A stretch of DNA of 42,321 bases, taken from positions 1 through 42,321 of the forward strand of contig JALRIK010000009.1 of assembly GCA_023255435.1 (NCBI GenBank). The letters are read 5' to 3'. How positions within the stretch are numbered: position 1 is the first letter of the stretch; every line of letters starts with the position of its first letter. Below are positions 1-9,363 of this stretch, in pieces. Below the pieces are notes generated by a model. The model searched no databases and was not told the origin of the DNA. It saw only the letters and a program-made list of their open reading frames with translations. The position numbers were made by a program, and so were the translations under genes. Source of the DNA: Marivivens sp. Its GTDB lineage: Bacteria > Pseudomonadota > Alphaproteobacteria > Rhodobacterales > Rhodobacteraceae.

Positions 1-33
1 GGAACCTAAGCGCGAAACCCGCAAATCAGGCAC

Positions 34-900
34 ATGCGCTACTCCAGTCTCAGTGAATTCTTGAACAAAGGCACCCAAGGGATCAAAGGTCCCGTGGCCA
101 TCATCTTATGCGATGACGAGGTCGAGATCGACACGACCGTGCGTCACCACATCGACCTCGGGTTCAAAAAGATCATCTGCGTGGCATCGGAAGAGATCGC
201 GGTCCCCTCGACCGTTCTCGACAAAGTGGACGTGATCGTTTTCGACATGTCGCGCGAAGCGGCGCTTGAAAACGTGATGAACCCGCTGATCGGCGCGCTC
301 AAAACCCAGTGGCTCTATTACTGTTATAACGCAGAGTATCTCTTCTTTCCGTTTTGCGAACATCGCAACGTGCTGGAACTTTTGCTTTTCAATCTCGAAG
401 AGCGACGCGAGGCGATCCTTGCCTATGTCGTCGATCTTTATGCCGAGGATTTGAACAGGCACCCGAATGCAGTTTCTCTTGATACCGCAATGCTCGACAA
501 GACAGGGTATTACGGTTTGGCTCGGCCCGATCCCGCCAACCACAACCACCCCAAAGAGCGGCAACTTGATTTCTACGGCGGTCTGAGATGGCGGTTCGAA
601 GAGCATATTCCCGCCTCGCGCCGGAGGATCGACCGTATTCCACTCTTTCGTGCCAAAGAAGGTCTCAAGATCCGCAAAGACCACACGTTGTCCGACGAAG
701 AGATGAATACCTATGCCTGTCCTTGGCATAACAACATCACGGCTGCGATCGCGTCCTTCCGCACCGCCAAAGCGCTCAAGCGCAACCCCGGTTCCACCTA
801 TGACATCCATACGTTCAAGTGGCATAACTCGGTGCGGTTCACATGGCATTCACAGCAACTCCTCGATCTTGGCTTGATGGAACCCGGCCAGTGGTTCTAG
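34..900 (+). CDS. hypothetical protein, glycosyltransferase-like (weak)
   Basis: Complete 288-aa ORF; the N-terminal alternating beta/alpha pattern (VAIILCDDEVEIDTTVRHHIDLGFKKIICVAS) suggests a GT2-like fold, no diagnostic motif recognised. Confidence 0.6.
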   Translation: MRYSSLSEFLNKGTQGIKGPVAIILCDDEVEIDTTVRHHIDLGFKKIICVASEEIAVPSTVLDKVDVIVFDMSREAALENVMNPLIGALKTQWLYYCYNAEYLFFPFCEHRNVLELLLFNLEERREAILAYVVDLYAEDLNRHPNAVSLDTAMLDKTGYYGLARPDPANHNHPKERQLDFYGGLRWRFEEHIPASRRRIDRIPLFRAKEGLKIRKDHTLSDEEMNTYACPWHNNITAAIASFRTAKALKRNPGSTYDIHTFKWHNSVRFTWHSQQLLDLGLMEPGQWF

Positions 901-934
901 ATGGCGCCAACAACGGCCTGAAACTGCGTCGGGT

Positions 935-1867
935 ATGACGCACCGGACCGCCAATAGGGTTTCATCATTGACCGACACTCTGCCCCAGCCTGCCCAGAGG
1001 CCGCTTCTCGCCATTATGCTCGTTGCCGTAACCACGTTGTTTTTTGCGGCGGCAGACACCATCGGCAAAGAAATGGCGATGAAATACCCTGTGCCGGTAA
1101 TGCAGGCGATCCGCTATCTCGCGAGCACGGTTCTGCTTTTTGCATTCGTCTATCCCAAAATCGGGGCGCGTCTCTGGCAGACCCAAAAAACCAAGCAAGT
1201 GATGTTTCGGGGGCTGCTGCTTTCTCTTGCATCGCTCACTATGGGACACGCTCTTCGCTTGATCCCTGTGGGCGAGGCCGTGTCGATCCTTTACCTCTCT
1301 CCTTTTGCGGTGATGGCGCTTGCTGTTCCGCTTTTTGGCGAAAAGGTCTCGCCGCTCGGTTGGTTCCTTGCGGTTCTCGGGTTCAGCGGGGTTCTTCTGG
1401 TGCTCAGGCCCGGAGGCGGTCTTGACCCTGTCGGCGTCATCTATGCCCTAGTCAATGCAGGTATCGCGACCGCGTTCCACCTTATGACCCGATCGCTTTC
1501 CAAAACCGAAAGCTCTATTGCGATGTTGTATTATGCGACGATCAATGGGGCGGCCTTCTTCGTTCTGACCTCGATCCCGCACCTGTCCGGCCCCATCCCC
1601 GAACTCTTCGATATAGGGCTCATGGTCCTGATGGGCCTTTTTGCGACGCTCGGGCATTTCTTCTTTGCCGCTGCCTACAAAATCGCACCCGCATCGCTCG
1701 TAGCGCCGATCAACTACATGCATATCGTTTGGGCAGCAGTTCTTGGGTGGCTGGTGTTCAATCACCTGCCCGATCGCGTCTCGGTTTTCGGGATGGCACT
1801 CATTATCGTTGCGGGCGCTGCGCTTGCGCTGAACGCCCACTACGTCAAAGGACGGACAAAAATCTGA
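935..1867 (+). CDS. DMT superfamily (EamA-like) transporter
   Basis: 310-aa ORF with about 10 hydrophobic segments and EamA-type repeats (GEAVSILYLSPFAVMALAVPLFGEKVS). Confidence 0.85.
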   Translation: MTHRTANRVSSLTDTLPQPAQRPLLAIMLVAVTTLFFAAADTIGKEMAMKYPVPVMQAIRYLASTVLLFAFVYPKIGARLWQTQKTKQVMFRGLLLSLASLTMGHALRLIPVGEAVSILYLSPFAVMALAVPLFGEKVSPLGWFLAVLGFSGVLLVLRPGGGLDPVGVIYALVNAGIATAFHLMTRSLSKTESSIAMLYYATINGAAFFVLTSIPHLSGPIPELFDIGLMVLMGLFATLGHFFFAAAYKIAPASLVAPINYMHIVWAAVLGWLVFNHLPDRVSVFGMALIIVAGAALALNAHYVKGRTKI

Positions 1868-2287
1868 TCAGGATTTGCGGCGCAGTCGGATCACGACGTC
1901 GACCGCAGCGATTTCAGCACCTTCAGGTGGCTCGGGGAGATTGAGAATCTCGAGCTGCCCTTCTGCCGCGTCCGTCAGCGTCGCAGTATCTTCCCAATAG
2001 AAATGCGGATGGTCGCTCATATTGGTATCGAAATAGCTCTTGGCGCCATCGACGGTAATCTCACGCATGAGACCCGCATCACAAAACGCACGCAGAGTAT
2101 TGTAAACCGTTGCCAATGATACTTTTTCACCGCTGCTCGATGCAGCTTCGTAAAGCCATTCTGCAGTGACATGGCGGTCTTGCCCGTCGCCGACCAGCAA
2201 TGTTGCAAGAGCCACACGTTGCTTGGTGGGGCGCAGTCCAACGGCATTCAGCCACTCAGTTCCGCGATGTGTCTCGTTGTCGAGCAT
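1868..2287 (-). CDS. irr: Fur-family iron response regulator Irr
   Basis: GLRPTKQRVALATLL and VSLATVYNTLRAFCDAGL are Fur-family motifs; DHPHFY supplies an HxH; divergent from fabA. Start 2287 or 2293 preferred over the longer ORF start. Confidence 0.85.
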   Translation of the reverse strand: MLDNETHRGTEWLNAVGLRPTKQRVALATLLVGDGQDRHVTAEWLYEAASSSGEKVSLATVYNTLRAFCDAGLMREITVDGAKSYFDTNMSDHPHFYWEDTATLTDAAEGQLEILNLPEPPEGAEIAAVDVVIRLRRKS

Positions 2288-2445
2288 GGGCATCAGTCTC
2301 CTTGACTGTCTAGCATATGGTCGAATGCCCACCGGTTTCAATTGAAAATCACCATTTTGCCTGTCGCAAGCGCCAGACTTGCCCCGCATTGACGCAGAGT
2401 GATAAAGGGGATGCAACAGGAACACTCAAGAATGGACACGACCGT

Positions 2446-2955
2446 ATGGCCCAATATCCGAGCAGCTTTAGCAAAGAAGACCTTCTGAAATGCGCCCGCG
2501 GCGAGCTTTTCGGTCCGGGAAATGCGCAGCTGCCCGCGCCACCGATGCTCATGATGGATCGCATCACCGAAATTTCCGAGGACGGCGGTCTTCACGGCAA
2601 GGGCCACGTGGTCGCTGAATTCGACATCAATCCCAGCCTTTGGTTCTTCGAGTGCCATTTCCCGAACAACCCGATCATGCCCGGATGCCTCGGTCTCGAC
2701 GGTCTGTGGCAGCTCACCGGCTTCAACCTTGGCTGGCGCGGCTGGGAAGGTCGCGGCTATGCGCTCGGGGTCGGCGAAGTAAAGCTGACGGGCATGGTGC
2801 GCCCCGACCGCAAAATGCTCACCTATAAGGTCGACTTCACCAAAGCCGTCCAGACCCGCCGTCTTACGATGGGTGTTGCCGACGGGATCGTCGAGGCCGA
2901 CGGCGAAGTCATCTATCAGGTCAAGGATATGAAAGTCGCTCTGTCGACCTCCTAA
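2446..2955 (+). CDS. fabA: 3-hydroxydecanoyl-ACP dehydratase/isomerase FabA
   Basis: [12 protein letters not shown] and [23 protein letters not shown] motifs; 169 aa from ATG 2446. Confidence 0.95.
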   Translation: MAQYPSSFSKEDLLKCARGELFGPGNAQLPAPPMLMMDRITEISEDGGLHGKGHVVAEFDINPSLWFFECHFPNNPIMPGCLGLDGLWQLTGFNLGWRGWEGRGYALGVGEVKLTGMVRPDRKMLTYKVDFTKAVQTRRLTMGVADGIVEADGEVIYQVKDMKVALSTS

Positions 2956-2982
2956 GCCGGCATTTTCATCGGAACAAACACG

Positions 2983-3010
2983 CCCCCGAATGCTCGTTCG
3001 GGGGTTTTTC
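2983..3010 (+). terminator. Intrinsic terminator after fabA
   Basis: CCCCCGAA-tgctcg-TTCGGGGG followed by TTTTTCTTTT. Confidence 0.85.
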
Positions 3011-3136
3011 TTTTCGGGAAAACGATTTGAACCTGCCGGACGCAGAGTCGCACGGGCGTAATCTGCGCTTTCCTCTGTTGCACCTTTGACCCTCTATGGC
3101 CTACACACGAAGCCAAGTTATTCAAGGAGGCTTTAA

Positions 3137-4366
3137 ATGCGCCGCGTCGTCGTCACGGGTCTGGGGATCGTTTCCCCGATTGGCAATAACGCCCAAGAGG
3201 TTGAGGCATCCCTTCGCGCCGGAAAATCCGGCATCGAAGCAAGCCCTGAAATGGCTGAACGCGGGTTCCGGAGCCAGATCGCAGGGACCGTCAAGATCGA
3301 CGTAACCGAGCATGTGGACAAGCGCGCACTGCGTTTCATGGGCCCCGGCGCTGCCTATGCCTATATCTCGATGCAGCAGGCGATCGCGGACTCGGGTCTG
3401 ACAGAGGATCAGGTTTCGAACGTTCGCACAGGCCTTGTGGCAGGTTCAGGCGGTCCTTCGACCAGCGCCATGTATGCCGCTCATCAAGTTGTCGACAATA
3501 CCGGCTCGCCCAAGCGGATCGGGCCCTTTGCCGTGCCCAAATGTATGTCCTCGACCATTTCGGCGAACCTTTCGACCCAGTTCAAGATCAAGGGGATCAA
3601 CTATTCGATCACCTCGGCATGTTCGACATCGCTGCATTGTATCGGCAACGCCGCCGAACAGATCATGATGGGCAAGCAAGACGTGATGTTCGCTGGCGGC
3701 GCCGAAGAGCTCGACTGGACCCTATCCTGCCTGTTCGACGCCATGGGCGCGATGTCGTCCAAATACAACGACCAGCCGACCAAAGCCTCGCGCGCGTTTG
3801 ATGCGAACCGTGACGGTTTCGTCATCGCTGGCGGCGGCGCGATTGTCGTGCTCGAAGAACTGGAACACGCCAAAGCGCGCGGCGCGAAAATCTATGCCGA
3901 AGTCACAGGTTACGCCGCGACCTCCGACGGTCATGACATGGTTGCGCCCTCGGGCGAAGGCGGCGAACGCGCGATGCGACTTGCCTTGCAATCGCTGCCC
4001 GAAGGCCGCAAAGTCAGCTATATCAACGCACATGGCACATCGACACCTGTCGGTGACGTCGGCGAAGTCGAAGCCGTGCGCCGTGTCTTCGGTCAGGGCA
4101 ACACCCCGCCGATCTCTTCAACCAAATCGATGACAGGACACAGCCAGGGTGCCACAGGCGCTTCGGAAGCCGTCTATTGTCTTTTGATGCTACAGGGTGA
4201 TTTCATTGCACCGTCGATCAACGTTGAAACGCTTGATCCGGCAATCGACCCATCGGAAATCGCGACGTCACTGGTCGAGAACGCAGGTCTTGATAGCGTC
4301 ATGACCAACAGCTTCGGCTTTGGTGGCACCAACGGATCGATGATCCTGTCCAAGTATCAGGGCTAA
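3137..4366 (+). CDS. fabB: 3-oxoacyl-ACP synthase I FabB
   Basis: Cys active site region [41 protein letters not shown] upstream. Confidence 0.95.
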   Translation: MRRVVVTGLGIVSPIGNNAQEVEASLRAGKSGIEASPEMAERGFRSQIAGTVKIDVTEHVDKRALRFMGPGAAYAYISMQQAIADSGLTEDQVSNVRTGLVAGSGGPSTSAMYAAHQVVDNTGSPKRIGPFAVPKCMSSTISANLSTQFKIKGINYSITSACSTSLHCIGNAAEQIMMGKQDVMFAGGAEELDWTLSCLFDAMGAMSSKYNDQPTKASRAFDANRDGFVIAGGGAIVVLEELEHAKARGAKIYAEVTGYAATSDGHDMVAPSGEGGERAMRLALQSLPEGRKVSYINAHGTSTPVGDVGEVEAVRRVFGQGNTPPISSTKSMTGHSQGATGASEAVYCLLMLQGDFIAPSINVETLDPAIDPSEIATSLVENAGLDSVMTNSFGFGGTNGSMILSKYQG

Positions 4367-4386
4367 ACGTTTCAAATGAAAAGTAA

Positions 4387-4416
4387 GAGGCCGCGCCCAA
4401 AAGGATGCGGCCTTTT
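4387..4416 (+). terminator. Intrinsic terminator after fabB
   Basis: GGCCGC-gcccaaaaggat-GCGGCC followed by TTTT. Confidence 0.75.
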
Positions 4417-4431
4417 GCATTACTGAGATAT

Positions 4432-5033
4432 TTAAACGCCTACTGTTTTCTGAAAGCGCGGCGCAATACGCTCATAGAGACCAACTACAAGAGACAGATT
4501 TACGAGCAAAAGTCCAAGTGCGATTAGCGCGAATTTGGACACGGCCGCGGCGGAGTAAGGAAGCGCGATAAAGTCTGCAAAATTCGTCGGGTTTGCGAGC
4601 ATATTGAACGAAAGTAGGTTTTCGATGATATCAAAGACTGCGCCGCAGATGACCGAAAGCCCTGCCAATTTGCCAATTTGCCAATTTTGCGGCCATAGCC
4701 TTCCGCCGGCCCTACACGAGAGACCAGCGCTCCGACAAAGAAGCCCATCAGCATCATCATTGCTATGAAGCCGAAATCAATAATCTGGGTCTTCACATAA
4801 ATATCCAGCGTTCCGAGATCCTGCATATGCGCATAGAAACCCCTGATCGCTTCTGCGCTAAAGGTCGTTTGACCAGTCGCATAATCAACCGGGTGATTTG
4901 ATGCGGCATAACTCGCATCAAGCTGGTTCTTAACCAAATTAAAACCAATAAAGACTGCGGCTGTGAGCGCGGTATGCCGCAGGATGGACTTAGATGCGAG
5001 CTTGTCCATTTGTGAAGTGATTTTCTTAAACAT
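4432..5033 (-). pseudogene. Small (about 4 TM) membrane protein, frameshifted at an 8-bp tandem repeat
   Basis: ORFs 4524-5033 and 4432-4668 are consecutive parts of one membrane protein; frames meet at (TGCCAATT)x3; deleting one 8-bp unit gives ...GYGRKIGKLAGLSVICGAVFDIIENLL... as one 197-aa frame. Confidence 0.8.
4663..4686. repeat. Perfect 3x8-bp tandem repeat (TGCCAATT)3
   Basis: Direct reading: tgccaatt|tgccaatt|tgccaatt. Confidence 0.97.
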
Positions 5034-5058
5034 TCTAAACCTCGTGAATCATTAATTG

Positions 5059-5091
5059 CATTCCATGGAATGTTTTTATATTCCTTGGAAT
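5059..5091. promoter_or_regulatory. Paired inverted repeats, putative MarR operators
   Basis: CATTCCATGGAATG (5059-5072, perfect palindrome) and ATTCCTTGGAAT (5080-5091), centres 20 bp apart, between divergent membrane-protein and MarR genes. Confidence 0.7.
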
Positions 5092-5124
5092 GCAAAAACA
5101 AGCAAGTTTATGGTTTTTCCTCAG

Positions 5125-5568
5125 ATGGCACACTCACCGGAAACAATTATCGGATTTGCAACGCGTCTTTCGATAACGGTTGACCTCTACTATTCTATTT
5201 TATCTGAAAGGCTTAGGCCATTTGACCTAACGATCTCCCAACTTTCGGTGATGTCTCACCTTGCACGAAAGAAAGAGCCGCAACGTGTGACGGACATCGC
5301 GAAATCCGTGGATGTCGGGCAGCCCGCTGTCACTAAAATGATCACAAAATTCGAGAACGCAGGCTGGGTCACGCTGGTAGATTCTTTATCAGACAAGCGG
5401 GCAAAGGCGGCGCGCATGACCCCCGAAGGCTATCAGCATCTCGGACAGGTCCAAAGGCAACTATTGCCCGAGCTGAAGCCCTTTCTTGATCAGAAGAGTG
5501 AAGCGGACATTCAAACCGTAACAGACCTTCTCAAAGACTTCTCTGCTCTTCTCGAAACCCTACGGTAA
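5125..5568 (+). CDS. MarR family transcriptional regulator
   Basis: wHTH sequence LTISQLSVMSHLARKKEPQRVTDIAKSVDVGQPAVTKMITKFENAGWVTLVDSLSDKRAKAARMTPEG; ATG 5125 (or 5110). Confidence 0.88.
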   Translation: MAHSPETIIGFATRLSITVDLYYSILSERLRPFDLTISQLSVMSHLARKKEPQRVTDIAKSVDVGQPAVTKMITKFENAGWVTLVDSLSDKRAKAARMTPEGYQHLGQVQRQLLPELKPFLDQKSEADIQTVTDLLKDFSALLETLR

Positions 5569-5621
5569 CTTGACGCTGCGTTCCAAACGCGTCACATCTC
5601 AAGAAAATTTGAGGAAATGTT

Positions 5622-6407
5622 ATGATCCAACTCAATGGTAAGCGCGGCCTGATTATGGGCGTCGCAAATGAACGTTCGATCGCTTGGGGTATCGCCAAGG
5701 CCTGTGCCGAAGCAGGGGCCGAGCTTGCCTTTACCTATCAAGGCGAAGCCTTCGGTAAACGTCTCGAGCCGCTTGCCGCCTCGGTTGGCAGCGACACGAT
5801 GATCGACGTCGATGTGACCAACGCCGAGAGCATGGATCTTGCGTTCGACACGCTCAAAGCAAAATGGGGCACTGTCGACTTTATCGTTCACGCAATCGCC
5901 TATTCGGACAAGAACGAGCTGACGGGTCGTTTCATCAACACGAGCCGCGCGAATTTCTCGCATTCGCTCGAGATCAGCTGTTTTTCGTTTATCGACGTTG
6001 CAAAACGCGCGACCGAACTGATGCCCGAGGGCGGCACCTTGATCACACTCACCTATGGTGGCTCGAACCGCGTTACACCGAATTACAATGTGATGGGCGT
6101 GGCCAAGGCCGCTCTCGAGTCGTCGGTTCGCTATCTGGCCAATGATCTTGGACCCCAGAAAATCCGCGTGAACGCCATTTCTCCCGGCCCGATGAAAACG
6201 CTCGCGGGGGCTGCCATCGGCGGTGCACGCGCCACCTATCGTCATACCGAGGAAAACGCTCCGCTCCGCTCGAATGCAACACTCGAAGCCGTGGGCGGCA
6301 CAGCCGTCTATCTGGTTTCCGATGCAGGGGCTTATACGAGCGGCGAAATCATTCGCGTGGATGGCGGTTTCCACGTTCTCGGCATGCCGCAGCACGAAAA
6401 TCTCTGA
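5622..6407 (+). CDS. fabI: Enoyl-ACP reductase FabI
   Basis: GLIMGVANERSIAWGIAKA, ISPGPMKTLAGAAIGG, SGEIIRVDGGFHVLGM. Confidence 0.95.
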   Translation: MIQLNGKRGLIMGVANERSIAWGIAKACAEAGAELAFTYQGEAFGKRLEPLAASVGSDTMIDVDVTNAESMDLAFDTLKAKWGTVDFIVHAIAYSDKNELTGRFINTSRANFSHSLEISCFSFIDVAKRATELMPEGGTLITLTYGGSNRVTPNYNVMGVAKAALESSVRYLANDLGPQKIRVNAISPGPMKTLAGAAIGGARATYRHTEENAPLRSNATLEAVGGTAVYLVSDAGAYTSGEIIRVDGGFHVLGMPQHENL

Positions 6408-7198
6408 TGCTCGAGCTTGTGGTCGCGGTCGCTCTTTGCGTCGCAACAGCCAAAGCACTTCGCGGCGGTTGGGCTTTGGCCCAGCTGCCCAAACTCGACA
6501 GCAAGGTCCTTTTTCTTGCCGTTATTTCGATCGTGGCGGCCGTGCTGGTTTTCGGGCCGGTGTTCGGTGTTCTGATCATCATCGCCGTAATCATCCACGA
6601 ACTGGGCCATGTCATGGCCTATCGAGTTTGCGGCCACGATGATGCCCGCTTCAGGTTGATCCCGCTCTTGGGCGGTGTGGCAATCTCGAACCGCGGTCCA
6701 AAGACCCAAACGGATGACTTCTTCATTACGCTGATGGGGCCCGCAATCGGTTTGGCTCCGATGGTCCTTGCTTTTGCCCTCTCTTATGTGTTGTCTGATG
6801 TCGCCCCCGTCGTCGCCGTCTTGCTCAGCGCCTTTGGAATGACGGTTGCAGCGCTCAATGCTTTCAACCTGCTTCCGCTTTATCCTTTGGATGGGGGGCG
6901 TATGATCCGTCTCGCCACATCCAGCCTCTGGCCTGCGGCCGAGCTTTTTGTAGCCGGCGGGATGGTTGCGTTGCTCGTGCTTTTGGCGGTGGTGATGAAA
7001 TCGCTGATCATCGGTTTGATCGCGCTTATGGGGTTTCAGTCGATCCGTGCCGAAGCCCAGCGCCGCAACAAACCCCAGCCCATGAAAAAGGCGACAGCGC
7101 TTGTCGCGCTTGCCGCCCATATCTTCACCCTTGCTGCGTTCATTCTCGGCGCTTTGCCGATCATCACTGCATGGGGCAGCTCGATCAGGCTGCTTTGA
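6407..7198 (+). CDS. Site-2 protease-like M50 family metalloprotease
   Basis: HExxH motif (IIHELGHVMAY) plus NLLPLYPLDGGR; multiple TM segments. Confidence 0.85.
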   Translation: MLELVVAVALCVATAKALRGGWALAQLPKLDSKVLFLAVISIVAAVLVFGPVFGVLIIIAVIIHELGHVMAYRVCGHDDARFRLIPLLGGVAISNRGPKTQTDDFFITLMGPAIGLAPMVLAFALSYVLSDVAPVVAVLLSAFGMTVAALNAFNLLPLYPLDGGRMIRLATSSLWPAAELFVAGGMVALLVLLAVVMKSLIIGLIALMGFQSIRAEAQRRNKPQPMKKATALVALAAHIFTLAAFILGALPIITAWGSSIRLL

Positions 7199-7619
7199 TC
7201 TCGACCAGTTCGATCGCAAAAGTCAGGTCTTTGCCTGCCAGCGGGTGGTTGGCATCCAGCACGACCTCGACATCATTAGAAGACACGACCACGACGGGCA
7301 CGATCTGGCCATCAGGCGACTGCATCTGAAGCTGCGTGCCGGGCTCGACCGGAATATGAGCGGGGATTTCCGCGCGCGGAATCGCCTGACGGGCCTCTTC
7401 GCGGCTCTCGCCGTATGCTTCAAGGCAGGGCACCTCGACGACCTTTTTGTCGCCGACAGACATACCTGGAATGGCTTTGTCGAGGCCGGGAATGATCTGT
7501 CCGGAACCGACGACGAATTCGAGAGGCTCGCAGCCTTCCGAGCTGTCGAATGTTTCGCCCGACACAAGAGTTCCTGTGTAGTGAATGCGCACTGTATCGC
7601 CCGCTTTGACTTGGGTCAT
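7185..7619 (-). CDS. FKBP-type peptidyl-prolyl isomerase (SlyD-like)
   Basis: VRIHYTGTLVSGETFDSSEGCEPLEFVVGSGQIIPGLDKAIPGMSVGDKK. Confidence 0.92.
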   Translation of the reverse strand: MTQVKAGDTVRIHYTGTLVSGETFDSSEGCEPLEFVVGSGQIIPGLDKAIPGMSVGDKKVVEVPCLEAYGESREEARQAIPRAEIPAHIPVEPGTQLQMQSPDGQIVPVVVVSSNDVEVVLDANHPLAGKDLTFAIELVEIKAA

Positions 7620-7789
7620 AAGGTCTCTCCGAATTTTGGGGGAATGAATAAACGAGGCCGCGTCTTTGCGGGTGCTCGAAGCGATGCCCTCTAATTAGGC
7701 ATTATTCGCGCTTATTGCAAACCGACGACAGGAAAGCCTTGTTTCATCCCAAAGGCGGGGTCAGTCTGTCTTTGAAACGGGAGGACAAT

Positions 7790-8467
7790 ATGAGCATCAG
7801 GACATGCGTCTTTGACGCATATGGCACGATTTTCGACGTCAACTCGGCGGCGCGCCGTGCAGCAGAACGCCCAGACCAAAGTGCACTTGCCCGTGTTTGG
7901 CCACGTCTTGCCGCCGATTGGCGTATGAAGCAGCTTCAATACACATGGCTTCGCGCGATCACGGGACATCACACCGATTTCTGGCAAGTGACAAAAGACG
8001 GGCTTGATTGGGCAATGGAGGCCCAAGGTCTTGAAGATCCGATTTTGCGCGAAACACTTTTGGCGCTCTATTGGGAGCTCGAAGCCTTTCCCGAAGTTCC
8101 GCAATTGTTGAGTGATCTCAAGGAACAAGGGATGACCTGTGCGATCTTGTCGAACGGCTCGCCCGACATGCTTGAAGGTGCGGTCGAGTTTGCTGGGATC
8201 GAAGGCCTTCTTGACGCGGTGATCTCTGTCGAGCCAGTCGGGATTTTTAAGCCTTCGTCCAAGGTCTATGACCTTGTCCCCGAGAGATTGGGATGCGCTG
8301 CGAACGAAGTGCTCTTTGTCTCATCGAATGGATGGGACATTGCGGGGGCCTCGGCCTATGGTTTCAGGACCGTTTGGGTCAACCGTGTCGGCGAACCGAT
8401 GGACAGGCTCTTTGCAAATCCGCACCACGTCCTTTCCGATCTGACGACCTTAGCGGAGCTTATCTGA
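7790..8467 (+). CDS. Haloacid dehalogenase type II (HAD superfamily)
   Basis: CVFDAYGTIFDVNSAARR, ILSNGSPDML, KPSSKVYDLV, VSSNGWDIAGA. Confidence 0.88.
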   Translation: MSIRTCVFDAYGTIFDVNSAARRAAERPDQSALARVWPRLAADWRMKQLQYTWLRAITGHHTDFWQVTKDGLDWAMEAQGLEDPILRETLLALYWELEAFPEVPQLLSDLKEQGMTCAILSNGSPDMLEGAVEFAGIEGLLDAVISVEPVGIFKPSSKVYDLVPERLGCAANEVLFVSSNGWDIAGASAYGFRTVWVNRVGEPMDRLFANPHHVLSDLTTLAELI

Positions 8468-9306
8468 TGGCCACCTTCCAGACACGCGACGGCATTTGTC
8501 TCCATTACACCGAAACGGGCCAAGGGCTGCCTGTTCTGGCTATTCCAGGACTGACCCGCAACTCGACCGACTTCAATCATGTTGCGCCGCATCTCGAAGG
8601 ACTTCGACTGATACGGATCGACCTCAGAGGGCGCGGCCTCTCCGAATGGGCATCCCCCGAGACCTATACCGTGGTGCAGGAAACCTCTGACGTCCTTGAC
8701 CTCTTGGACCACCTCGGACTTGAAAAAACCGCTGTGTTGGGAACATCGCGCGGCGGTTTGATCGCCATGTATATGGCCTTTGCCCATAAGGAACGGCTGT
8801 CGGGCGCATTGCTCAACGATATCGGACCCAAGATCGAGGCGAGCGGCCTTCGGATCATCAGCAGCCATGTCGGCAAAAATCCCGCTCAGAAAACCTATGA
8901 TGAAGCTGCGGAAGCGCGTGCAAAACTCTGGAACGGGTTCCGAAACGTTCCGATGTCGCGCTGGCGCGCCGAAGTCGAGCAGCATTACCGCGAGACACCG
9001 AACGGGCTTGCCATTCGGTATGATCCTCGACTTGGCGAGAGCTTCAGTCAGGACTTCAACGGTGAGGTGCCGACCGCTTGGCCGCTTTTTGACGCTCTGG
9101 AGGGACTTCCAACGGCTCTCTTACGCGGAGAAACCTCGGACATCCTTTCGAGAGAAACCGCCAAAGAGATGAAGTCCCGTCGCCCCGATCTGATCTATGG
9201 AGAGGTCGAAGGACGTGGCCATGTGCCGTTCCTCGACGAACCCCAATCGCTTGAAGTGATCGATGACTGGATCGAAGCGCTACAGCGAACCTGTCGTGCT
9301 TCCTGA
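8467..9306 (+). CDS. Alpha/beta hydrolase
   Basis: IPGLTRNSTDF, GTSRGG nucleophile elbow, GRGHVPFLDEP; overlaps the previous stop (TGATG). Confidence 0.85.
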   Translation: MATFQTRDGICLHYTETGQGLPVLAIPGLTRNSTDFNHVAPHLEGLRLIRIDLRGRGLSEWASPETYTVVQETSDVLDLLDHLGLEKTAVLGTSRGGLIAMYMAFAHKERLSGALLNDIGPKIEASGLRIISSHVGKNPAQKTYDEAAEARAKLWNGFRNVPMSRWRAEVEQHYRETPNGLAIRYDPRLGESFSQDFNGEVPTAWPLFDALEGLPTALLRGETSDILSRETAKEMKSRRPDLIYGEVEGRGHVPFLDEPQSLEVIDDWIEALQRTCRAS

Positions 9307-9363
9307 CTTGACCTCGACAAGGGCGCGGCCCATGTTCCGCGCAAGTTGAGCAAAGGACCGGAC

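Noticed and set aside
5598-5614. CTCAA-gaaaat-TTGAG hairpin overlapping the fabI SD
   Set aside because: Only 5 bp and AU-rich; too weak to claim translational control.
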